Shown in pieces: positions 35,272 to 42,948 of a stretch of 64,000 bases of DNA. The stretch spans positions 1-64,000 of the forward strand of contig JAOUOT010000013.1 in assembly GCA_029880265.1 (NCBI GenBank), read 5' to 3'. A model generated the notes under the pieces. It was given only the letters and a program-made list of their open reading frames with translations. It did not search any database and was not told where the DNA came from. Position numbers and translations under genes: made by a program. How positions within the stretch are numbered: position 1 is the stretch's first letter; each line of letters starts with the position of its first letter. The DNA is from Spirochaetia bacterium. GTDB lineage: Bacteria > Spirochaetota > Leptospiria > Turneriellales > JAOUOS01.

Positions 35272-36030
35272 ATGAAAAGATTATTTAAATTTATTTTATT
35301 ATTTTGCATATCGATTGCGGCTTTAACTGCGGATGAAATACACTTAAAAGGCGAACAAGGCAATATTATTAACGGCAAGATTTTAAGAATCTCTGATACT
35401 CAAATTGAATATGATCCAGAAGGGGATATACCATTTGAAACTATTTCTCGAAATAAAGTTATAAAAATAATTTATGACAACAATAAAACTGTTTATTTTG
35501 ATAATGACGAGAAGAGTAATGATTCTAAAGAAATATCTGAAAAGAATTTTTCACTGGAATTAGAAATAGGCTGGAATGGTTATACCGGTATGGGTCTTAG
35601 AACAGATATTTTATTATTTCAACCTATTTCGTTAAACCTAGGAGCGGGCGTTGCCGGCTGGGGTTTTAGATTATCTGCGGGTCTACGACTTTATTTTAAT
35701 TATCCATTTAGCGGCGCTTTTTCTGCAGGAGTTGCGCATAATACAGGCTTAAAAGATTTTCCCTATGATTATGAAACACAGTCTGGGTTTGTAGAAGAAG
35801 TTATTATGGATTTAGAGCCTACTAACGTTGTAAATATAACATATTTATATAATATCAAAATAACCGAGATTCTTAAATTTCACTTTGAAGTAGGCTATGG
35901 TATCTCATTAAAAAAAGATAATTATACAATTACAAACAATAAAGTACTATCTGATAATGCAAAACAATTAATGTCGCTTACACAGCCGGGCGGCGTTATT
36001 TTGAGTATTGGCTTAGGTTTTATATTTTAA
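35272..36030 (+). CDS. Predicted outer-membrane protein, paralogue of 505-1332
   Basis: 252 residues from ATG 35272, chosen because GGAGG lies eight bases upstream and the signal peptide (MKRLFKFILLFCISIAALTA) begins there. The N-terminal module DEIHLKG...INGKILRISDTQIEYDPEGDIPFETISR matches that of the 505 gene closely, followed by a short acidic linker. The C-terminal half is Gly- and aromatic-rich with alternating strands (LNLGAGVAGWGFRLSAGLRLYF) and ends LSIGLGFIF, consistent with an outer-membrane barrel. Function unknown. The pair suggests a family in this genome that keeps the module and varies the barrel. Confidence 0.7.
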   Translation: MKRLFKFILLFCISIAALTADEIHLKGEQGNIINGKILRISDTQIEYDPEGDIPFETISRNKVIKIIYDNNKTVYFDNDEKSNDSKEISEKNFSLELEIGWNGYTGMGLRTDILLFQPISLNLGAGVAGWGFRLSAGLRLYFNYPFSGAFSAGVAHNTGLKDFPYDYETQSGFVEEVIMDLEPTNVVNITYLYNIKITEILKFHFEVGYGISLKKDNYTITNNKVLSDNAKQLMSLTQPGGVILSIGLGFIF

Positions 36031-36059
36031 TACAAAAACAACATTTTGGGGTACAGCAG

Positions 36060-37088
36060 CTAAACCCTTCTGTTCCCCTTCTCTAAAATTCCGGTCGTCG
36101 AATATCCTTTTCTAAAAGGAAGAATAACCGCACGGCCGCCATATTTTTTGACCACCGTATACTCAGGCAGTTTTTCAGCGATGTAGTCGCCGCCTTTTAC
36201 GTGAATATCAGGGCGAACGGTTTCAAGAATTCCTACGGGCGTATCTTCGCTAAAAGGAACGACAGCGTCTACGTAAGATAAGTTTGACAGCATTAAAAGT
36301 CTGTCTTTAAGGTTATTTACGGGCCTTGTTTGACCCTTAAGTTTTTTTACGCTTTCGTCGGTATTGAGACCTACGACAAGAACATCCGCAAGATTTGACG
36401 CCTGCCAGAGATACTGCAAATGACCGGGATGCAAAATATCAAAACAGCCGTTGGTAAAAACCATTGTTTTCTTTTCGTTTCGCAAGTTTCTGAGATAATT
36501 CTCAAAAGTTTCATCGGCGTATGAAAAAAAGATTTTTCGCGAATTTTCTTTTTCAAATTCTCTTTGCAAAATAAATTCCGCCGCTTCTTTCATATCTTTC
36601 GCCTGAAAAATAAGGTTCGCGGGTTTTTTAAATTCGGTTTCTTCATTTTTACCGACAAGTATTCCGTCTATGTTTAACGATTCTGCCGCAACAATATCTC
36701 TAAACTTGTCGCCTACAACATAACTGCGCCCCGGTTCAAATTCAATCTCTTGCAGTGCCTTTTTAACAAGGCCGTCTTTCGGTTTTCGGCAGCCGCAGTT
36801 GTCTTCGTCTTGGTGAGGGCAGACAAATATTTTCTCAATAAAAATACCGCCTTCTTTTAAGAGCTCTAAAATACGGTTATTTACGGCTTCTAATTCATCG
36901 GGTTTAATGAGCCCCCGCGACAGACCCGACTGGTTTGTGATAATCGCGAATTTAAAATTAAAATCTTTCAAAAGCTTCAAGCCTGAAATTACGTCAGGCA
37001 AAAGCTTTACTTTCGAAGCGTCATTTAAATACCCCGGGTCTTCATTGACGGTTTTATCTCTGTCTAACAGTATGTATTTATCTTTCAT
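36060..37088 (-). CDS. GmhB-like heptose-bisphosphate phosphatase fused to HldE-type cytidylyltransferase
   Basis: 342 residues in two domains. Residues 1-175 are a HAD phosphatase of the GmhB type: LLDRDKTVN (Asp9, Asp11), IITNQSGLSRGLI, the zinc-binding CPHQDEDNCGCRKPK, and VVGDKFRDIVAAESL. Residues about 205-342 are a nucleotidyltransferase: VFTNGCFDILHPGHLQYL (HxGH), VGLNTDESVKKLKGQTRPVN, and VKGGDYIAEKLPE. Together they would remove the C7 phosphate and activate D-glycero-D-manno-heptose 1-phosphate as an ADP-sugar for lipopolysaccharide core. The usual HldE kinase half is absent. Lys12 replaces the normally conserved Gly of the D-x-D-G motif. Confidence 0.88.
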   Translation of the reverse strand: MKDKYILLDRDKTVNEDPGYLNDASKVKLLPDVISGLKLLKDFNFKFAIITNQSGLSRGLIKPDELEAVNNRILELLKEGGIFIEKIFVCPHQDEDNCGCRKPKDGLVKKALQEIEFEPGRSYVVGDKFRDIVAAESLNIDGILVGKNEETEFKKPANLIFQAKDMKEAAEFILQREFEKENSRKIFFSYADETFENYLRNLRNEKKTMVFTNGCFDILHPGHLQYLWQASNLADVLVVGLNTDESVKKLKGQTRPVNNLKDRLLMLSNLSYVDAVVPFSEDTPVGILETVRPDIHVKGGDYIAEKLPEYTVVKKYGGRAVILPFRKGYSTTGILEKGNRRV

Positions 37089-37226
37089 CTATATTTCCCT
37101 TGTGCGCTCTGTGGTTAAACTAACCCATTCCTCGTGTCATCGCCCCGCCTTGATACCAACACTCTCTTTTTTCTCTGCGAGCTCTGTGTTCTCTGTGGCT
37201 AATGATTCTTGGCTAATGATTATCAA
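37089..37226. repeat. Intergenic CTCTGTGGCTAA-type repeat element
   Basis: The gap holds GCGCTCTGTGGTTAAAC (near 37105) and, 70 bp on, TCTCTGCGAGCTCTGTG followed by TTCTCTGTGGCTAATG (near 37175). On the other strand these read as repeated ACACAGAG units followed or preceded by TTAGCCACAGAG. Similar CACAGAG-rich intergenic elements are, from memory, scattered through many environmental bacterial genomes. GC and wording differ from the flanking genes. Confidence 0.5.
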
Positions 37227-38051
37227 TCAATCCCCCGCATAATATTTCGCAATCGCAAAAGCCGACGAATAATAGCTTCCGCCGAAAATATTTGCGTGTA
37301 CCAAAAGCGGATATATCTGGTACAACTTTTTTAAATCTTGATAACAGGGGTCAATTGAATTTATTTCGCCGTAAGCTGCGTAAAAATCATGAGGAAATTT
37401 GCCGAAAAGCTCGGTAAAAGCCAGTTCAATAAAACTATCGCCGTAATAAACCGCCGGATCAATAAAAAGCGGGCCTTCGCTTGAATAATATAAGTTACCG
37501 CTCCACAAATCGCCGTGCAAAAGAGAGGGGTTTGGCTTATGAGAAAGAATCTTATGCATTTTTTCAATCAGTAAATCCCATATTTTCTGCTCTGTGGCGA
37601 TGATTTTATTTTTTTTTCGATACAGGTTCAACTGATATATTATTCGATATTTTGAGTAAAACTCTGACCAGCTGTCTTCAGGAACATTCACTTGTCTAAG
37701 CGACCCGATATAATTATCCTGATGATATCCGAATTTATCCTGTTTTTTTTGATGAAGCAGGCCCAGCATTTTACCGGCCATTGCGGGCGAAACCGCGCCA
37801 GACTCGTAATATCTTAAAAGAAGAGCGTTTTCAGCGACGGCAACGACCTCGGGAACACTTAACCCGTTGGCTTTTAAATGGCTTAACCCCTCGGCTTCGG
37901 CGGCAAACATTCCCCGATATGGTTTTTTATTTTGCTTTAATACAAACTCTCCGTTTTCGGCTATAACATGATAAACATCATTAATATCGCCGCCCGTAAG
38001 ATAAGAATTTTTTACAACAGAGCCGGTTATTTCAATAAATGGATTTTTCAT
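37227..38051 (-). CDS. Fructosamine-3-kinase family protein
   Basis: 274 residues from ATG 38051 (a TTG at 38078 would add nine). The kinase fold is recognisable: GGDINDVYHVIAENGEFVLKQN (nucleotide loop and Lys), FAAEAEGLSHL, the catalytic LLHGDLWSGNLYY, and FIDPAVYYGDSFIELAFTELFG, which are hallmarks of fructosamine/ketosamine-3-kinases. The family phosphorylates sugars attached to proteins by glycation so that they fall off. It lies 140 bp upstream of the heptose enzyme on the same strand, and its start overlaps the end of a small zinc-ribbon gene. Confidence 0.92.
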   Translation of the reverse strand: MKNPFIEITGSVVKNSYLTGGDINDVYHVIAENGEFVLKQNKKPYRGMFAAEAEGLSHLKANGLSVPEVVAVAENALLLRYYESGAVSPAMAGKMLGLLHQKKQDKFGYHQDNYIGSLRQVNVPEDSWSEFYSKYRIIYQLNLYRKKNKIIATEQKIWDLLIEKMHKILSHKPNPSLLHGDLWSGNLYYSSEGPLFIDPAVYYGDSFIELAFTELFGKFPHDFYAAYGEINSIDPCYQDLKKLYQIYPLLVHANIFGGSYYSSAFAIAKYYAGD

Positions 38052-38274
38052 CCAAATTATGTTCGGGTCTTTTTTCAAAGATTAGACCCTGTATGGGGTC
38101 TGAATTAGCAGATTTTAAATGGGGTCGAAAAGCATGAGCTTCGTTTAATATCTCTCTATATATTTTAAAATGATCGGTAATACATTTTTTGCAGTATCCC
38201 ATTTGATAAACCTTATTGACCATTTTATCGCATTTTTGACACATATGAAAATGTACCTGTTTCTCTGACGGCAT
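38032..38274 (-). CDS. Small zinc-ribbon-like protein (80 aa)
   Basis: Residues 10-35 hold CQKCDKMVNKVYQMGYCKKC, a four-Cys zinc ribbon. The next 20 residues are helical (ITDHFKIYREILNEAHAF). From about residue 50 the frame runs through a palindromic REP-like sequence (38081-38105) and into the start of the fructosamine-kinase gene, so the tail (RPHLKSANSDPIQGLIFEKR onwards) may not be original. The zinc-ribbon part resembles small regulatory or anti-sigma-like proteins only vaguely. I cannot assign a role. Confidence 0.55.
   Translation of the reverse strand: MPSEKQVHFHMCQKCDKMVNKVYQMGYCKKCITDHFKIYREILNEAHAFRPHLKSANSDPIQGLIFEKRPEHNLDEKSIY
38081..38105. repeat. REP-like GGGGTCT palindrome
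   Basis: ATTAGACCC (38081-38089) and GGGTCTGAAT (38096-38105) pair with one bulge around TGTATG. Further GGGTCT and GGGGTC words lie at 38065 and 38121. The spacing and GC-rich core are like repetitive extragenic palindromes, here inside coding sequence. Confidence 0.5.
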
Positions 38275-38360
38275 TTACAAACCCCTGTTTTTTAATATTT
38301 TACCCCAAGACAATAGAAGATCAGATTATCTCTTTATTTTTATTATAATTTATATTATAC

Positions 38361-38383
38361 TCAAAAAAAACCCCGAGGGTTGT
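38361..38383 (-). terminator. Rho-independent terminator
   Basis: On the minus strand AACCC-TCG-GGGTT is followed by eight T. No gene stop lies just upstream; the nearest is ssb, 244 bp away, which has its own hairpin. Confidence 0.75.
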
Positions 38384-38431
38384 CTGCCTCTTTATTTGCG
38401 ATGCCTACCTTTTAAATAGCCTATAAAATCG
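38361..38431 (-). ncRNA. Candidate 70-nt small RNA
   Basis: On the minus strand TTGACG (38466-38461) is followed after 17 bp by AATACT (38443-38438), then about 45 bases, then the terminator. The predicted transcript begins near 38431 and includes GGTAGGCATCGCAAATAAAG. It matches no RNA family that I know. Sequence alone gives limited support. Confidence 0.25.
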
Positions 38432-38582
38432 GTAAACAGTATTTTCTTTTTTTAATTTTCCGTCAATTTTTTGAGTAACTTTCTATTTTTCGGGTGGGAT
38501 AATTTCAAAACAAAACTCAGTATGTCAAAAACCTTAGAATATTTTTTAAAAAAAATGAAAATTTTATTACTCAAAATGTACC

Positions 38583-38615
38583 TGTCGGCATGAATCAGGT
38601 ATTTTCATGCCGACA
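38583..38615 (-). terminator. Hairpin after ssb
   Basis: TGTCGGCATGAA (38583-38594) and TTCATGCCGACA (38604-38615) form a perfect 12-bp stem with a 9-base loop, 12 bp after the ssb stop. The following minus-strand sequence has only a short T run. Confidence 0.65.
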
Positions 38616-38626
38616 AGCGCCAACTG

Positions 38627-38986
38627 CTAAGCGGCTTCTTCTCTTTTCGTTGAGAAATTTAGATCTGAAATCATCAGCGTTTCGGCCGTTATTTGAAATC
38701 TTGATTGTTTCTTTTCAAGATTATCTTTCCAGCGGCGCTGTACAAGGGCGCCGTTTACGACAACTTCAAGACCTTTCTTAAGAAGAGGGTGAAAAATCTC
38801 GGCTAATTTTTCCCATGCGTCAACCTCTATGAAATTGGCGTGAGAGCCTTCTTTATCTGTCGTCTGTCGGGTATAATACATGAGAGAGAAACTCATTAGT
38901 TTTTTACCCGAATCAAATGTTTTTAAAACCGGCTCTGAAACCAGTCTTCCTTTTACCTGAATTATGTTCATGCTGTTTGGAACCAT
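38627..38986 (-). CDS. ssb: Single-stranded DNA-binding protein, short form without acidic tip
   Basis: 119 residues, starting after AGAGGTAAAAG. An OB fold of the bacterial SSB type: MNIIQVKGRLVSEPVLKTFDSGKKLMSFSL, HANFIEVDAWEKLAEIF, LKKGLEVVVNGALVQRRWKD and SRFQITAETLMI. The family coats single-stranded DNA and recruits repair proteins through a C-terminal acidic tip (DDDIPF-like). Here the protein ends STKREEAA straight after the fold, with no linker or tip. It may therefore be a specialised second SSB rather than the essential replication form, or this lineage may have lost the tip. Confidence 0.88.
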   Translation of the reverse strand: MVPNSMNIIQVKGRLVSEPVLKTFDSGKKLMSFSLMYYTRQTTDKEGSHANFIEVDAWEKLAEIFHPLLKKGLEVVVNGALVQRRWKDNLEKKQSRFQITAETLMISDLNFSTKREEAA

Positions 38987-39118
38987 CTTTTACCTCTATT
39001 CACTCATTATGACGCCTGCTGCCTTTAACGCTAAATTAAAGGCAATCGGCCTCTTAATATAGAAATACCCCTGAAAACCAGAATCATTCCGCTTTTTTTT
39101 CATTTTTTTTAGAAAGTC

Positions 39119-40048
39119 TTGATTTTTAATCCTTTTTTTCAAAAACAACCTATGAAAAAATCTCCATCTTTAGATAACCCCCTGCGAGCGCTTATTCAAA
39201 TAGCCGCCGATTTAAGAGAGCCCAAAAACGGCTGCCCATGGGACATAAAGCAGACCCACCATAGCGTAACCGCAAACCTTATCGAAGAAGCATATGAGGT
39301 ACTTGACGCCATCAAGGAACTTGACGAAAAAAAAATCGAAACCTATGAAAACTTAAAAGAAGAACTAGGCGACCTTCTGTTTCAGGTTATCTTTCACGCT
39401 CAAATGGCCAATGAAAAAAAACTATTTAATTTTCAAGATATCGCCCTTTATATCTGCGAGAAACTTATTTTCAGGCATCCCCATGTTTATTCTTCAGAAA
39501 TTGACCTTTCTACCGAAACCGAAGTCTTAAAAAACTGGGAAAAACTGAAGCTCGAAGAGAAGAAAAAAAAAGGCGACGAAAAACCGTCGATGCTTTCGGG
39601 CATTCCAAATCATATGCCGGCCCTTTTGAAATCTTGCCGCCTCGGGGCAAAAGCCGCCCGGGTTGATTTTGACTGGCCCAAAACCAAAGAAGGTCTTAAA
39701 TCTTTAAAAATGAAAGTGGTCGAAGAAATCGACGAGCTTCTTGTTGAACTGCCCGACGACTCTAGTCATTTTGACATTGAACCGAATAAACCAGAGCCTA
39801 AGAAAGAAAAACTAAAGAAAAAAGCCGAAGAAGAAATTGGGGATGTCTTATTTGCCGTAAGCCAGCTTGCCCGACATTATCATATAGATCCCGAAGAGGC
39901 CCTTCAAAAAAGCAACAAGAAATTTCAAGACAGATTTAATATTATGGAAGATAAATTCCGCGACAAACTATCAAAAGGAAAACATCCGACTTTTAACGAG
40001 TGGGAAGACGCCTGGCAAGAGGCGAAAGAAAAGTTAAAGCAAGACTAA
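39119..40048 (+). CDS. mazG: Nucleoside triphosphate pyrophosphohydrolase MazG
   Basis: 309 residues from TTG 39119 (AGAAAG close upstream); an ATG at 39152 would also give a complete protein. Two MazG domains: the first has NGCPWDIKQTHHSVTANLIEEAYEVLDAI (EExxE) and LKEELGDLLFQVIFHAQMA (ExxD); the second has KVVEEIDELLVEL and KKKAEEEIGDVLFAVSQLARHY. The enzyme hydrolyses NTPs to NMPs plus pyrophosphate, cleaning damaged nucleotides and modulating ppGpp-linked stress. A charged insert (ELPDDSSHFDIEPNKPEPKK) separates helices of the second domain. Its stop overlaps the converging gene by 4 bp. Confidence 0.95.
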   Translation: MIFNPFFQKQPMKKSPSLDNPLRALIQIAADLREPKNGCPWDIKQTHHSVTANLIEEAYEVLDAIKELDEKKIETYENLKEELGDLLFQVIFHAQMANEKKLFNFQDIALYICEKLIFRHPHVYSSEIDLSTETEVLKNWEKLKLEEKKKKGDEKPSMLSGIPNHMPALLKSCRLGAKAARVDFDWPKTKEGLKSLKMKVVEEIDELLVELPDDSSHFDIEPNKPEPKKEKLKKKAEEEIGDVLFAVSQLARHYHIDPEEALQKSNKKFQDRFNIMEDKFRDKLSKGKHPTFNEWEDAWQEAKEKLKQD

Positions 40049-40680
40049 GGATGTCTTCTGGGATAAAATATTTCAATTCGCTTTATTTTATCGCCTTCAA
40101 AAATAAAGCGTATACCCCTTGAATAAACGGTGAGTTTATTAGATATATACGTATGACGCGGATTTTTATAGGCTTTAAGAATATATTCAACCTGTTCGGC
40201 GGCTGTCTTTTTTAATAAATCGTTTTGTCTTATTCCAAGGGCGCTTAGAAAATAAAGCGAAGGCGAAACCCTATGTCTTACAGAAAACTCTATTTTTATG
40301 ATTCTTCCGCCGTATAAAATAAAAGAACCCTCAAAGTTTTCGTTTTGATAATAAAGCTTTTCAGGGTTTGTATAGCTTCTGAAGACAGGTTTTCCTACTA
40401 ATTGCAGCAGTTTTTCTTCGGTTTCACCCAGAAACATTTTCATACCGCCTTTGCCTTCTATAAGATAACTGCCGTTATTTCGATGCAGCAGCGTATCCCA
40501 TTTGTCTATTGATATTTCCCACGGTTTTAAATTAACTTGTGAAAATAACGGTTTTGATTGAAAAGAGAAAAAGCCGATAATGAATACTGTGAAGAATAAG
40601 AAAAGAAAGAAAGAAAGAAAAGAAACCGTAAAATCGTTTTTAGACGAAGATTTTTTAATCTCTCCCGACGCAAGACCCAT
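40045..40680 (-). CDS. Exported or membrane-anchored protein of unknown function
   Basis: About 211 residues from ATG 40680. A hydrophobic segment (VSFLSFFLFLFFTVFIIGFFSF) serves as signal or anchor, then a soluble domain with MKMFLGETEEKLLQLVGKPVFRSYTNPEKLYYQ and GIRFIFEGDKIKRIEIFYPRR. This resembles small beta-propeller-free periplasmic domains that read a numeric scaling parameter, but no family is certain. No ATG, GTG or TTG lies between 40680 and the hydrophobic segment; an ATT at 40659 preceded by GGGAG is possible. The start overlaps the divergent LOG gene by about 100 bp, which is unusual. Confidence 0.6.
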   Translation of the reverse strand: MGLASGEIKKSSSKNDFTVSFLSFFLFLFFTVFIIGFFSFQSKPLFSQVNLKPWEISIDKWDTLLHRNNGSYLIEGKGGMKMFLGETEEKLLQLVGKPVFRSYTNPEKLYYQNENFEGSFILYGGRIIKIEFSVRHRVSPSLYFLSALGIRQNDLLKKTAAEQVEYILKAYKNPRHTYISNKLTVYSRGIRFIFEGDKIKRIEIFYPRRHP

Positions 40681-41446
40681 AAGAATATTATCGGAATATC
40701 TGCATCCTAGAAAAGTATTTCGCGAACACGCTGTCGACGACACCATTGTCTTTTTCGGCTCGGCAAGGGCCCCCTCGCCCCGAAAACTTCACAGAATCAT
40801 CTCAAAATCAAAAGGCAAAACACTCTCTGACGAAGAAAAAAAAATTCTCGAAAAGCAAAAAATCATGTGCCGTTACTACAGAGAGGCCACCCAGCTCTCT
40901 TACAAACTTACTACATGGTCAAAAACTCTGCCGCCCGGATCTCGAAGGTTTCTTATCGCCACCGGCGGCGGCCCCGGCATTATGGAAGCCGCCAATCGGG
41001 GAGCTTCTTTGGCAAGAGGCATTTCTGTAGGGCTAAACATTACCCTGCCCCACGAGCAGAATCCTAACCCTTACATTACGCCTGGTCTGAATTTTGATTT
41101 TCATTATTTTTTCATGAGAAAATTATGGTTTATGTATCTGGCCAAAGCTCTTGTCATATTTCCGGGAGGGTTTGGAACCTGCGACGAACTCTTTGAGCTT
41201 TTAACGCTTGTTCAAACCGGAAAGCTGACAAAACCGAGACTTATTGTTATTTACGGAAAAGAGTTCTGGAAAAGCGTGATAAATTTCGACGTTTTTATCG
41301 AATGGGGAGCCATCAACAAAAAAGATTTGGAATATGTTCACTTCTCAGATTCGGTAGACGACGCTTTTAAATATCTTGTGGAACATCTTGAAAAATTTTA
41401 TATAAATAAGCCCAAAGCAAAAGACATCCCCACCGAACTGCCTTAA
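40580..41446 (+). CDS. LOG-family nucleotide phosphoribohydrolase
   Basis: 288 residues. After an N-terminal basic stretch and the conserved SPDARPIRILSEYLHPRKVF lead, the Rossmann-like LOG core follows: TIVFFGSARAP, IATGGGPGIMEAANRGA (about 129-145), FDFHYFFMRKLWFMYLAKALVIFPGGFGTCDELFE (PGGxGTxxE near 194). The family (wrongly called lysine decarboxylase) cleaves nucleoside 5'-monophosphates to base and ribose 5-phosphate, as in cytokinin activation and nucleotide homeostasis. It precedes rpsB by 63 bp but rpsB has its own promoter. The first 100 bp overlap a gene on the other strand. Confidence 0.92.
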   Translation: MNTVKNKKRKKERKETVKSFLDEDFLISPDARPIRILSEYLHPRKVFREHAVDDTIVFFGSARAPSPRKLHRIISKSKGKTLSDEEKKILEKQKIMCRYYREATQLSYKLTTWSKTLPPGSRRFLIATGGGPGIMEAANRGASLARGISVGLNITLPHEQNPNPYITPGLNFDFHYFFMRKLWFMYLAKALVIFPGGFGTCDELFELLTLVQTGKLTKPRLIVIYGKEFWKSVINFDVFIEWGAINKKDLEYVHFSDSVDDAFKYLVEHLEKFYINKPKAKDIPTELP

Positions 41447-41479
41447 AAAGCGTTTACAACCCGTTTAATAAATGAAAAA

Positions 41480-41488
41480 TGGTATAAT
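41480..41488 (+). promoter_or_regulatory. Extended -10 promoter of the rpsB operon
   Basis: TGGTATAAT is an extended -10 (TG-N-TATAAT) 22 bp before rpsB. No good -35 is at 17 bp, as is usual for such promoters. AAGGA at 41500-41504 is the ribosome site. Leader about 15 nt, so there is little room for S2 autoregulation. Confidence 0.7.
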
Positions 41489-41509
41489 ACTTTTTTATTA
41501 AGGATAATT

Positions 41510-42334
41510 ATGGCAACCATATCAATGAAAAACTTATTAGAGGCCGGCGTACATTTTGGCCACCAAACCAGACGCTGGAACCCTAAAATGAAACCTTATA
41601 TTTTTACCGCGAGAAACGGTATTCATATTATAAACCTGCAAAAAACAATAACAATGGCCAAAGAAGCTTATATGGCTATGCGCGAAATTGCAGCAGCGGG
41701 CGGCAAGGTTCTTTTTGTAGGCACAAAGAAACAGGCTCAAGAAGAAATTCAAAAAGCAGCCGACAGATGCGGCATGTATTATATCAATAACCGCTGGCTG
41801 GGCGGCTTTCTAACCAATTTTAATACGGTAAAAAAATCTATTCAAAAACTTCGTAAATACGAAGACGCTTTTGAAAAAAATACGGTTCATGAGCTTGTAA
41901 AAACAAAAAGAGAAATTTTATCTCTAGAAACAGAAAAGAACAAGCTGAATAAATATCTTGGCGGAATACGAAATTTGAATGATCTGCCCGACGCGCTTTT
42001 TGTGATTGACCCTCAAAAAGAAAATATTGCGATTCAAGAAGCTAATTCTTTGAAAATTCCCGTTTTCGCGCTGGTTGATACAAACTGTAATCCTGAGAAT
42101 ATTGACTACCCTATACCGGCAAACGACGACGCAATTAGAGCTATCGGGCTTTTTCTTGAAATTATAGCAAATGCGATAGAAGAAGGAAAAGCCGGCACTG
42201 AGCAATCTCTTGAGGTTGACGACTCAGAGGGCGAACTTGACGAAGATATGATATCTTCTTCAATGGGCACTTATTCAAAAATTGACGATATTGAAGAAAT
42301 TGAAAAAAAATATGACGCTGCCGACGCAGATTAA
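41510..42334 (+). CDS. rpsB: 30S ribosomal protein S2
   Basis: 274 residues. Standard S2: [78 protein letters not shown], and [29 protein letters not shown]. It is part of the small ribosomal subunit. The C-terminal 45 residues are an acidic extension ([10 protein letters not shown] and onward) beyond the S2 fold. First gene of the rpsB-tsf-pyrH-frr-uppS-cdsA-dxr-proB operon. Confidence 0.98.
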   Translation: MATISMKNLLEAGVHFGHQTRRWNPKMKPYIFTARNGIHIINLQKTITMAKEAYMAMREIAAAGGKVLFVGTKKQAQEEIQKAADRCGMYYINNRWLGGFLTNFNTVKKSIQKLRKYEDAFEKNTVHELVKTKREILSLETEKNKLNKYLGGIRNLNDLPDALFVIDPQKENIAIQEANSLKIPVFALVDTNCNPENIDYPIPANDDAIRAIGLFLEIIANAIEEGKAGTEQSLEVDDSEGELDEDMISSSMGTYSKIDDIEEIEKKYDAADAD

Positions 42335-42357
42335 TCAAATAAATTCGGAGAAATTAA

Positions 42358-42945
42358 ATGGCAATAGAACCTGAAAAAATAAAACAACTCAGAGAAATGA
42401 CATCGGCGGGAATGCTTGACTGCAAAAAAGCCCTTGAAGAAACAGGCGGCGATATAAAAAAATCGGCAGATTTGCTCAGAGAGAAAGGAATTATCAAAGC
42501 CGTAAAAAAGATGGAAAGAGCCGCCTCTGAAGGAAGACTGTTTTCATATGTTCACCATAACGGCAAACTGGCGACTTTAGTTGAACTGAATTGCGAAACC
42601 GACTTTGTGGCCAAAAATGAAATGTTTCAGGAACTCGGTAAAAATATTGCCATGCATATCGCCGCATCGGCCCCTCTTTACGTAAACTCTGAAAATGTTC
42701 CACAAGACGAAATCGACAAAGAAACAGAAATTCAAAAAGCGGCGCTGGAACAAGAAGGCAAGCCGGCAAATGTAATTGAAAAAATATTAGAAGGCAAAAT
42801 AAAAAAATACGTGAGCGAAATAACCCTTTTAGAGCAGCCTTTTGTTAAAGAGCCTTCTATGACAGTTTTTGACCTAATCAAAGAAACAATCTCAAAAACG
42901 GGCGAAAATATCTCAGTGGGAAGATTCATTAGATACACGATATAA
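42358..42945 (+). CDS. tsf: Elongation factor Ts (short form)
   Basis: 195 residues, shorter than the E. coli form (about 280) and close to the compact one-domain EF-Ts of Thermus and cyanobacteria. The UBA-like N terminus IKQLREMTSAGMLDCKKALEETGGDI and the core LVELNCETDFVAKNEMFQELGKNIAMHIAA are typical, as is LLEQPFVKEPSMTVFDLI. It recycles EF-Tu from GDP to GTP. GGAG lies seven bases before the ATG; gap to rpsB 23 bp. Confidence 0.97.
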   Translation: MAIEPEKIKQLREMTSAGMLDCKKALEETGGDIKKSADLLREKGIIKAVKKMERAASEGRLFSYVHHNGKLATLVELNCETDFVAKNEMFQELGKNIAMHIAASAPLYVNSENVPQDEIDKETEIQKAALEQEGKPANVIEKILEGKIKKYVSEITLLEQPFVKEPSMTVFDLIKETISKTGENISVGRFIRYTI

Positions 42946-42948
42946 AAA

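Larger units (their letters stand above)
38275..38626. other. Intergenic region with two hairpins and a possible small RNA
   Basis: No protein-coding frame of merit. It contains the ssb transcript-end hairpin (38583-38615), two minus-strand -35 boxes (TTGACA at 38528-38523, TTGACG at 38466-38461) and a terminator (38361-38383). The presence of a second terminator suggests an independent transcript. Confidence 0.5.

Noticed and set aside
37089..37226. A tRNA or structured RNA in this gap
   Set aside because: No cloverleaf and no T-loop consensus (GGTTCGA) could be found; it is better read as a repeat element.
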